A DNA stretch of 11,972 bases from Hyphomicrobiales bacterium (GTDB taxonomy: Bacteria; Pseudomonadota; Alphaproteobacteria; Rhizobiales; Beijerinckiaceae). Made by a program: the position numbers and the translations under genes. Position 1 is the first letter of the stretch; each line of letters begins with the position of its first letter. A model generated the notes under the pieces. It did no database searches, had not been told where the DNA came from, and saw only the letters and a list, made by a program, of their open reading frames with translations. Positions 7,801 through 11,972 of the stretch are shown here, in pieces. Location: NCBI GenBank assembly GCA_028290125.1, contig JAQGKM010000197.1:1-11972 (forward strand). The letters run 5' to 3'.

Positions 7801-8088
7801 CCGGCCATCCGCGAGGCCGCGCTGATCCGTTTCCGCCCGATCTTCATGACGACCATGGCGGCCATCCTCGGCGCGGTGCCGATCGCCATCGGCGCCGGCG
7901 CGGGCGCCGAACTACGCCAGCCGCTCGGCATCGCCATCGTGGGCGGCCTGTGCGTCTCGCAATTGCTGACGCTGTTCATCACCCCGGTGGTCTACTACTA
8001 CCTCGACAAGGTGGATTCCTACCTCTCGGGCCGCGACCGCAAGGCTGTCGCCACGGAGCATGCGCCGGTTCTCAAGCCGGCGGAGTGA
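4885..8088 (+). CDS. RND multidrug efflux permease (HAE1 family, MdtB/AcrB-like)
   Basis: The proton-driven inner-membrane pump subunit, 1067 residues. The N-terminus (CIRRPVMTTLLMVSFIVFG) is the usual first helix, followed by the first porter loop with FDLDRDIDGAALDVQ. Helix 4 carries the proton-relay pair D401-D402 in GFVVDDAIVMLENI, and K952 in GIVKKNAIMMIDFA corresponds to AcrB K940, so the relay is intact. RFRPIFMTTMAAILGAVPIAIG is the conserved helix-11 region. The protein is about 20-35 residues longer than typical family members. The excess is a Gly/Ser/Gln/Thr-rich stretch at about 773-807 in the second periplasmic loop, between YIRAQ and VPLDQVA. The start overlaps the adaptor stop. 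No outer-membrane factor follows, so a TolC/OprM-type protein encoded elsewhere is presumably shared. The family is certain; substrates are unknown, though drugs, detergents or plant phenolics are typical of the family. Confidence 0.96.
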   Translation: MSLPELCIRRPVMTTLLMVSFIVFGIFGYMKLPVAALPRVDFPTINVSASLPGANPETMAASVAAPLERAFATIPGISLMTSRSQTGQTNITMQFDLDRDIDGAALDVQSQISATLRRLPQEMTAPPSFRKVNPADSPILFLGLASPTLPLSTTNDYAEQVFAQQISQIPGVAQVNIFGQQKYAVRIEADPDAAAARGLTLQDVRNAVTAANSSTPVGTLRGPGQNITLTASGQIEHAEGYRDLVIAWRNGAPVRLGEVSKVYDGVENDQIAAWQGKDRAILLAVFRQSDANTVQVVDAVREKLPSYQAQLPPSVQAFVLNDRSKSIRESVEDVEFTLGLSIALVVLVIFMFLKTIAATIIPTLALPVSLVGTCAFMYVFGYSIDNISLLAITLAVGFVVDDAIVMLENIVRHIEDGMKPFDAALKGSKEISFTILSITLSLVAVFIPVLLMGGVVGRVFREFAVVISCAILVSGFVSLTLTPMLCARILKPIDHHAKPGLFARSVDYVLDGITDGYRWTLDIVLRFRLVMVAVILGTFVASVMMFQYIPKGFFPIEDTGYLSGSTEAAPDIGIKAMMDKQLEVVQILMDDPAIESVTSNVGTGGTNQGQMFVALKPKKERGEIGAVISRLRAKTNSVPGMTSVFNPVQNLNLNGGRSSRASYQYTLQSGDLPSLYGKSPEMLERMRRLPVLRDVTTDLQIRNPQLSIDIDREKAAAFGLTTDQIKQALYNTYGSRQISTIFTQSADYAVLLEAKGNFRDDPSALGRIYIRAQSGSGGTVAAAQQQSGGLSGGGSSTSTPSGISSAPIVPLDQVATIRRSVGPLTVNRQSQQPSVTLSFNTAPGVSIGEAVEAIRAVEREIALPATITTNFSGTAALFQDAQKGQVPLILAAVLTIYIVLGVLYESYIHPITILSGLPSAGLGALIALWAYGMDLSVIAIIGILLLVGIVKKNAIMMIDFAIERRNEGLDALPAIREAALIRFRPIFMTTMAAILGAVPIAIGAGAGAELRQPLGIAIVGGLCVSQLLTLFITPVVYYYLDKVDSYLSGRDRKAVATEHAPVLKPAE
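7201..7305 (+). other. Low-complexity insert within the RND permease
   Basis: Codons 773-807 of the permease encode about 35 residues made mainly of Gly, Ser, Gln, Ala and Thr. They fall where AcrB- and MdtB-like proteins have a short turn before the VPLS/VPFS strand. The reading frame stays open and conserved sequence resumes immediately after, so this is an in-frame insert and not a frameshift scar. In AcrB this part of the second periplasmic loop lies near the docking region facing the adaptor or channel. Confidence 0.7.
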
Positions 8089-8114
8089 CGTGGGTCTCAA
8101 GCGTGAGGCGCGTC

Positions 8115-8245
8115 GCTTCTCCCTTTGGGAGAAGCTGTCAGCGCAGCTGACTGATGAGGCGTTGCGGGCTTACCGGCGAAGCGCTTGGCCCCTCACCCCG
8201 TCTCGGGGCTTCGCCCCGAGTCCGCCCTCTCCCGATGGGAGAGGG
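8115..8245. repeat. Compound palindromic intergenic repeat (RIME/REP-like)
   Basis: Two mirror-image arms fill most of the 176 bp gap between the permease and the phosphatase-like gene. The left arm has a perfect 9-bp hairpin (8115-8123 with 8127-8135, loop TTT), then a 6-bp hairpin (GTCAGC 8137-8142 with GCTGAC 8146-8151), then TGAGG at 8155-8159. The right arm has the same parts in reverse: CCTCA at 8191-8195, an 8-bp hairpin (8202-8209 with 8213-8220), and a perfect 9-bp hairpin (8225-8233 with 8237-8245). The TGAGG/CCTCA words and the CTCCC/GGGAG outer words also pair across the element. This layout, with CTTCTCCC and CCCTCTCCC ends, resembles the dispersed intergenic repeats of rhizobia such as RIME elements, which are known to consist of large palindromes. 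The structure is seen directly; the family assignment is from memory and copy number was not tested. Confidence 0.75.
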
Positions 8246-8249
8246 TTTT
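8225..8249 (+). terminator. Likely intrinsic terminator of the RND operon (right end of the repeat)
   Basis: CCCTCTCCC pairs perfectly with GGGAGAGGG across a GAT loop and is followed by TTTT at 8246-8249. This is a strong GC-rich stem with a short T tract, 137 bases after the permease stop. It works only for rightward transcription, since no T tract follows on the other strand. It is also the outer hairpin of the repeat element, so termination may be a by-product of where the repeat inserted. Confidence 0.6.
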
Positions 8250-8264
8250 CACACATTTGAATAC

Positions 8265-8918
8265 TCAAAACTTCCGCGTCGCCGTCGCCGAGCGTTCGCC
8301 TGAGGCCACCGGCTGGAGCGCCGTCCAGTCGCTGGCCCGGATGCGTGCGACGGGGCTGACGCCGTCGGCGTCGGCCTTCAGCACGAGCCCGTCGCCCTCG
8401 CCCAACGTGACGCCGTAAAGCGCCTGCATGGCCTCATAGTCGCCGATGACCACGCGCAGTCCGCGCGCCTGCTGGCCGTTGCGCACGATCTTCTCGATCG
8501 CCTCGCCCTGGACACGAACGCTGGGAGCCTGGTTCTGCAAGGGCGTCAGCGCGTCGACGATGCGCGGGTTTGCGCCGAGCATGCGGGCGGTCTCGAAGGC
8601 TCGGCACAATCCGGCGGTCTGGATGTCGACAGGTCCGAGGTCGAGGCTCTGCAAGGCGATCGCGACCGCCTGCGCCTGCAGGCGTCCGTCTTCGGTCAAC
8701 TTGCGCCTGCCGACGCAGGACCGGGCGTCGAGTTTGCCGGCGTCGAGCGCGCCGATTTCGGCGGCCTCGCCCGACCATTCAGCGGCGGCATGGCGCAGGA
8801 ACAACGTCAGTCCGGGTCCACGCAACGCCTCGAAGGATTCCGCGCGGGCCGACGGGGCCGACGCGCAAAATGCCAGCGCCGCGCACAGCGCCGCTGTTAA
8901 AACCCCATCCCTCGACAT
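8265..8918 (-). CDS. Exported histidine-phosphatase-superfamily protein with altered active site
   Basis: A 217-residue protein with a clear signal peptide (hydrophobic 6-21, cleavage likely after SARA at 26), so it probably acts in the periplasm. It has the branch-2-like plan of the histidine phosphatase superfamily: TLFLRHA with the phospho-accepting H43 (RHA where most members have RHG), CVGRRKLTEDGRLQAQAVAIAL (68-89), and the phosphate-binding R106 in LCRAFETARML. The second catalytic histidine, normally in a GH motif, is aspartate: VVIGDYEAMQAL puts D160 at that place. The C-terminal VARIRASDWTAL segment is common in exported relatives. AGGGGC lies about 6 bases before the ATG. It is transcribed away from the unknown 126-residue gene and ends 20 bases from the intergenic repeat. 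The substrate is unknown, and activity may be reduced or absent. Confidence 0.8.
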   Translation of the reverse strand: MSRDGVLTAALCAALAFCASAPSARAESFEALRGPGLTLFLRHAAAEWSGEAAEIGALDAGKLDARSCVGRRKLTEDGRLQAQAVAIALQSLDLGPVDIQTAGLCRAFETARMLGANPRIVDALTPLQNQAPSVRVQGEAIEKIVRNGQQARGLRVVIGDYEAMQALYGVTLGEGDGLVLKADADGVSPVARIRASDWTALQPVASGERSATATRKF

Positions 8919-8951
8919 GAAAAGCCCCTACGCCCCACCGGATCCGACAAT

Positions 8952-8965
8952 GCATTCTAGAATGC
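8952..8965. promoter_or_regulatory. Perfect 14-bp palindrome GCATTCTAGAATGC upstream of the phosphatase-like gene
   Basis: A gapless palindrome 33 bases upstream of the minus-strand start at 8918. Read on the minus strand it contains TAGAAT (8959 down to 8954), a 5/6 match to a -10 hexamer at a suitable distance from the start codon. I see no good -35 partner. A dimeric repressor binding here would cover the -10. A palindrome of this size has an appreciable chance of arising at random in 12 kb, so position is the main support. Confidence 0.35.
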
Positions 8966-9037
8966 GCTCATGACATGAACAGGACATTGAGCGGCAGAAA
9001 ATATGCACAAACTCCGGTGTTGGTAAACGCCTTCCGG

Positions 9038-9418
9038 TCAGGCGGGTTTCACCGAAGCGACGCGATACGTGCGGGCGCTACCGTCAGCGTCCAGCACGCT
9101 GGCATAGGCGCCGGGCGTAAACACATGAGCTTCGAAACGAAACCCGGTTTCCTCGTCGCCATTACCCGGCTCATAATCGAACGTCCAGGTTGCCCCCGTC
9201 GCCCCGCCGGAACGATGCACCAGCAAACCATGGCGCACGTCGCCGTCCTCGGTCCTGTGGACAAAACAGAGCGCCCGGTCGGATTTCCAGGCGTCGGCAT
9301 CGATCTTGCCAGCCTCATCGAGCGGCGCGACGAAGTCATACGCCGGTCCGGTGGCGGCCTCGTGCGGACCGGGTGCGACCTCGAGATGGATCCGGGAAAG
9401 CTTCGCGCGATGGGTCAT
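9038..9418 (-). CDS. Conserved hypothetical protein, 126 residues
   Basis: I do not recognise a named domain. The protein is soluble-looking, with no signal peptide or membrane helix, and rich in acidic and aromatic residues. It begins MTHRAKLSRIHLEVAP, continues with YDFVAPLDEAGKIDADAWKSDRALCFVHR (27-55), then GLLVHRSGG, TWTFDYEPGNGDEETGFRFEAHVFTPGAYASV (77-108), and ends ARTYRVASVKPA. The alternating strand-like pattern suggests a small all-beta fold. I recall similar proteins as unannotated ORFs in other Hyphomicrobiales, sharing the FVAPLD…DAWK and GYRF…F.PGEY patterns, but could not check this. An AGGTG lies about 5 bases before the start. The gene shares its 5' region with the divergent asmA-like gene, including a TTGA-N6-TCAA box. 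The phosphatase-like gene lies 119 bases downstream on the same strand. Coding status is likely; function is unknown. Confidence 0.75.
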   Translation of the reverse strand: MTHRAKLSRIHLEVAPGPHEAATGPAYDFVAPLDEAGKIDADAWKSDRALCFVHRTEDGDVRHGLLVHRSGGATGATWTFDYEPGNGDEETGFRFEAHVFTPGAYASVLDADGSARTYRVASVKPA

Positions 9419-9447
9419 CGGACACCTGCAACTTCTGATTGAACGTT

Positions 9448-9461
9448 GCGTCAGCTGACGC
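9448..9461. promoter_or_regulatory. Perfect 14-bp palindrome GCGTCAGCTGACGC
   Basis: A gapless palindrome 29 bases from the minus-strand start at 9418 and 117 bases before the AsmA start. Its position close to the hypothetical gene would suit a repressor site for that gene. It has no T tract, so it is not a terminator. The binding protein is unknown, and chance is a realistic alternative. Confidence 0.3.
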
Positions 9462-9480
9462 CTGTCCGTCTGTTCAAACC

Positions 9481-9494
9481 TTGATGTGGGTCAA
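9481..9494. promoter_or_regulatory. Putative FNR/FixK-type binding site TTGATGTGGGTCAA
   Basis: The TTGA-N6-TCAA arrangement matches the recognition pattern of FNR/FixK/Anr-type CRP-family regulators, which control oxygen- and nitrogen-oxide-responsive genes in alphaproteobacteria. Nine of ten symmetric positions fit the extended TTGAT-N4-ATCAA form. It lies 62 bases from the hypothetical gene start and 84 bases from the AsmA start, so it could serve either side. A class II activator site at -41.5 would put transcription starts near 9446 (leftward) or 9529 (rightward); neither has a clear -10. Confidence 0.5.
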
Positions 9495-9578
9495 TCCTGC
9501 GGCTTGCGATAACGCCTTGCTTCAGCCGTCTTCCTCCTCTCAATTACCGGTCAGCTTTTCTTAACCACGCAAGCGAGC

Positions 9579-11441
9579 ATGATCTCCAAACTGAAATGGC
9601 TGGTGCTGCCCATCGCCGTCGCGGCTATCGGAGCCGCGGCTGCGCCATGGACGCTGTCGGGCGATGCGCTCCGCCGCGAGCTGGCCGACCAGGTCATGCA
9701 GACTGCCGGGCTGCGCGCCAGCGCGGAAGGCAAGGCGACTTTCGCGGTGCTGCCGCGTCCGCGCATCAAGCTCGAGAACGTCATCATCTCGGATGAAAAC
9801 GGCGCGCTGGTTATCAACACGGATGTGCTGAAGGGCAATCTGCGCATCCTGCCGCTTCTGGCCGGACGCATGGAACTCGCGTCCGTGCAGCTGATCTCGC
9901 CGGAGATCGCCTACGATCATCATGATGCGCCGATCAGCCGCCAGGGCGCCATCGCGCGCGCCAGCGACGCGCTGCCCGCAACGCCCGAAGCGGCAGGAGC
10001 CGACGAAGCGCGGCTCGGCACGATCAGCATCGTCGACGGCTCGGCCCGCGTGAAGACGCGCGGCGCGGCCGAAAGCCTCGTGATCGACGACATCAACCTG
10101 ACGCTCGACTGGCCGCGCCTCAGCGCGCCGGCCTCCATCAACGGCACGCTGTCGTGGCAGGGCGAAACGGCTGAAATCGCCGCCTGGCTCGGAAAACCCG
10201 CCGCCGTGCTACGCGGCGAGGATTCCTCCGCGACGCTGAAGATCGAGTCGCCGAGCCTGCAGGCGAGCGCCAATGGCAGCGTCGCCGCGAGCCCGCGCAT
10301 GCAGTTCGAGGGCCGCGTCAACGCCGCCAGCCATTCGATGCGCGCGCTGCTCGCCTCCTTCGGCATGCGCACGCCCCTGCCCGGCCCGCTCGCCAATGTC
10401 ACCCTGTCGGGAGTCGCCCGCGCGTCGCTGCGCTCGCTCGCCCTGTCGGGGCTGCGCATGAACGTCGATGGCAATTCTTTTGAAGGCGCGCTGGCCGTCC
10501 AGGCGACCAATTCGCGGCCGACCATCTCGGGCACGCTCGCCAGCGAACTGCTTGTTCTCGCGCCCATGATTTCGGACCTGCCGAGCCTCACAGGATCGGA
10601 AGGCCAGTGGAACCGCGAGCCGCTGTCCCTCTCGGCGCTCGACTTCGCGGATCTCGACCTGCGCTTCTCGTCGACGCGCACGCGCATCGGTCGCGCGGTT
10701 TTCGACGACGCGGGCTGCTCGATCATGCTCTCCAATGGCCGGCTCGACATCACGGTCGGCCAGGCGCGCGCCTATGGCGGCCAGATCAAGGGACGTCTCA
10801 GCCTGACGCCCGGCCTGCGCGGAACTGACCTGCGTGCGAACGGCGTTTTCTCGCGCATCGATTCCGGCGCGGTGATGAAAGAGGCGCTGCGCTCGATCCG
10901 CCTCACTGGCGAATCCAGCGGACAATTTTCTCTTGAAGGTTCGGGCGACAGCGTCTCCGACATTGTCCGCTCGCTCGTCGGCGCGGCGCAGATGTCTTTC
11001 CGCAATGGCGACATTCTGGGACTCGATCTCGAACAGGCGTTGCGGCGGCTTGAAAAGCGACCCCTGTCGATCATCACCGAAGTGCGCAGCGGCCGCACCG
11101 GCTTCGACAGCGCCAGCGTTTCCGCGCGCCTGACGGACGGCATCGTCGACGTACAGGAAGCGACCGTCTCGGGGCTGGGCGTGCAGCTTGCCGTCACCGG
11201 CACCGCGTCGCTCGTCGACCGCTCGCTGCAATTGCGCGCCATGGCGCGGCAGACCGGCCCGAACGCGACGGGCCGCGAGAACGGCCCGCAACTGATGCTC
11301 GACATCAAGGGACCGTGGGACGACCCCTCGCTGGTGTTCGACAAGGAAAGCCTGATCCGCCGCTCGGAAGCCGCCGCGCCCTTGTTGCGCGCGCTGGAAA
11401 GCATTCCGCCAGTCAGCGCGACGGCGAAGCCGGAGCCCTGA
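9579..11441 (+). CDS. AsmA family envelope protein
   Basis: A 620-residue protein with a single N-terminal membrane helix (about 7-23) and a long periplasmic remainder. AsmA proteins are linked to outer-membrane biogenesis and phospholipid transport between membranes; they form elongated beta-structured grooves related to chorein/VPS13 bridges. The N-terminal AsmA region is clear: helix, then FAVLPRPRIKLENVIISD, then LKGNLRILPLLAGRMELASVQLISPEI (about residues 50-110). The middle consists of repeated beta-strand segments. The C-terminal region (about 390-590) has the AsmA_2 signature, with ARAYGGQIKGRLSL, a long segment around SLVGAAQMSFRNGDILGLDLEQAL, and a VDVQEATVSGLGVQLAVTGTASL segment. 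The length is typical of alphaproteobacterial AsmA proteins. The ATG at 9579 fits the expected helix position, though its ribosome site is weak. The gene shares a control region with the divergent hypothetical gene, and its last 29 bases overlap the convergent potI-like gene. Confidence 0.92.
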   Translation: MISKLKWLVLPIAVAAIGAAAAPWTLSGDALRRELADQVMQTAGLRASAEGKATFAVLPRPRIKLENVIISDENGALVINTDVLKGNLRILPLLAGRMELASVQLISPEIAYDHHDAPISRQGAIARASDALPATPEAAGADEARLGTISIVDGSARVKTRGAAESLVIDDINLTLDWPRLSAPASINGTLSWQGETAEIAAWLGKPAAVLRGEDSSATLKIESPSLQASANGSVAASPRMQFEGRVNAASHSMRALLASFGMRTPLPGPLANVTLSGVARASLRSLALSGLRMNVDGNSFEGALAVQATNSRPTISGTLASELLVLAPMISDLPSLTGSEGQWNREPLSLSALDFADLDLRFSSTRTRIGRAVFDDAGCSIMLSNGRLDITVGQARAYGGQIKGRLSLTPGLRGTDLRANGVFSRIDSGAVMKEALRSIRLTGESSGQFSLEGSGDSVSDIVRSLVGAAQMSFRNGDILGLDLEQALRRLEKRPLSIITEVRSGRTGFDSASVSARLTDGIVDVQEATVSGLGVQLAVTGTASLVDRSLQLRAMARQTGPNATGRENGPQLMLDIKGPWDDPSLVFDKESLIRRSEAAAPLLRALESIPPVSATAKPEP

Positions 11442-11972
11442 GCCGCGTCAGCGCAGCGGCGATCAGCAGCATCGCGCCGACCGCGCCGATCAGCAGCGTC
11501 GAAATTGCGTTGATCTCCGGCGTCACGCCAAGCCGCACCTGGCTGTAGATCCGCATCGGCAGCGTCGTCGAGCCGGGACCTGACGTGAAGCTCGCCAGAA
11601 CAAAATCATCGAGCGACAGCGTGAAGGCGAGCAGGAAGCCTGCGGCCAGCGCGGGCGCGATCAGCGGCAGGGTGATCTTGCGGAAGGTTACGGCGGGCGT
11701 CGCGCCAAGGTCCATCGCGGCCTCCTCCAGCGAGCGATCGAAGGTGGACAGGCGCGCCTGCACAACGACGGCGACGAAGCACAGGCCGAGCGTCGTGTGG
11801 CCTGCGACAATGGTCCAGAACCCGCGATCGAGATCGAGGCCGACGAACAGCAGCAGCAATGACAGGGCTATGATGACTTCCGGCATGACGAGCGGCGCAT
11901 AGACCATGCCGGCGAACAGCGTGCGCCCGCGGAAACGCCCGAACCGTTGCAGCGCAAAGGCGGCCATCGCGC
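11413..11972 (-). CDS. potI: Polyamine ABC transporter permease, PotI/PotC type (5' end outside window)
   Basis: The C-terminal 187 or so residues of a binding-protein-dependent transport permease, the PotI-like half of a PotFGHI (putrescine) or PotABCD (spermidine/putrescine) inner-membrane channel. The family signature is strong: YAPLVMPEVIIALSLLLLFVG, the EAA loop that docks the ATPase (EEAAMDLGATPAVTFRKITLPL), then AFTLSLDDFVLASFTSGPG, TTLPMRIYSQVRLGVTPEINA and a last helix ending in LTRLRAPASPSR. Coding extends unbroken to the right edge. An ATG at 11965-11967 lies in frame, but the sequence around it (AMAAFALQRFGRFRGR) looks internal, so the true start is beyond the window. The partner genes potF, potG and potH are expected further right. 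The substrate is inferred from family only; related ABC permeases import other amines or iron. Confidence 0.9.
   Translation of the reverse strand, partial: AMAAFALQRFGRFRGRTLFAGMVYAPLVMPEVIIALSLLLLFVGLDLDRGFWTIVAGHTTLGLCFVAVVVQARLSTFDRSLEEAAMDLGATPAVTFRKITLPLIAPALAAGFLLAFTLSLDDFVLASFTSGPGSTTLPMRIYSQVRLGVTPEINAISTLLIGAVGAMLLIAAALTRLRAPASPSR

Larger units (their letters stand above)
9419..9578. promoter_or_regulatory. Divergent control region between the hypothetical gene and the AsmA gene
   Basis: These 160 bases serve two divergent genes and contain two symmetric motifs: a perfect 14-bp palindrome at 9448-9461 and an FNR/FixK-type box at 9481-9494. A TTCTTAACC word at 9558-9566 lies close to the AsmA start and also occurs upstream of the DUF423 gene. 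GATAAC at 9508-9513 could be a -10 for rightward transcription, but I see no matching -35. The AsmA ribosome site is poor (AAGCGAG just before the ATG). Confidence 0.55.

Noticed and set aside
10209..11291. 360-codon open frame opposite the AsmA gene
   Set aside because: It is a shadow of the AsmA reading frame, rich in Arg, Ala, Asp and His, with no domain or ribosome-site support.

Overview
The window is GC-rich chromosomal DNA from an alphaproteobacterium, most likely of the order Hyphomicrobiales (Rhizobiales). The evidence is the COX15-type heme A synthase paired with a divergent DUF2842 gene, the alphaproteobacterial style of the orphan receiver protein and AsmA protein, an FNR/FixK-type box, and a compound palindromic intergenic repeat of the kind scattered through rhizobial genomes. 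I see no rRNA, tRNA, CRISPR array, transposase or phage gene. It reads as a patchwork of short, mostly independent transcription units.

Left part (1-2792): ctaA (heme A synthase) is on the minus strand and faces away from a small two-helix DUF2842 membrane protein. A minus-strand gene follows that looks like the kinase half of an exopolysaccharide tyrosine kinase (Wzc/ExoP/CpsD) whose nucleotide-binding motifs have been lost. Divergent from it is a small DUF423 membrane protein.

Middle (2940-8264): a stand-alone response-regulator receiver protein is followed by a regulatory stretch of about 340 bp holding a candidate promoter and inverted repeats. Next comes a two-gene RND efflux operon: a periplasmic adaptor and an inner-membrane permease whose stop and start codons overlap. 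No outer-membrane channel gene is present, so the pump would need a TolC-type protein encoded elsewhere. The permease carries a Gly/Ser/Gln-rich insert in its second periplasmic loop. The operon is followed by a compound inverted repeat of about 130 bp whose last hairpin could act as its terminator.

Right part (8265-11972): on the minus strand lie an exported histidine-phosphatase-fold protein lacking its second catalytic histidine and an uncharacterised 126-residue protein. The latter is divergent from a large AsmA-family envelope protein; the shared 160 bp region holds a TTGA-N6-TCAA box and a perfect 14-bp palindrome. The AsmA gene overlaps tail-to-tail with a potI-like polyamine ABC permease gene that runs off the right edge.

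I find no clear multi-gene novel system. The points most worth following are the motif-less kinase-like protein, the FNR/FixK-type box between the unknown gene and asmA, the insert in the RND permease, and the phosphatase-like protein with an altered active site.
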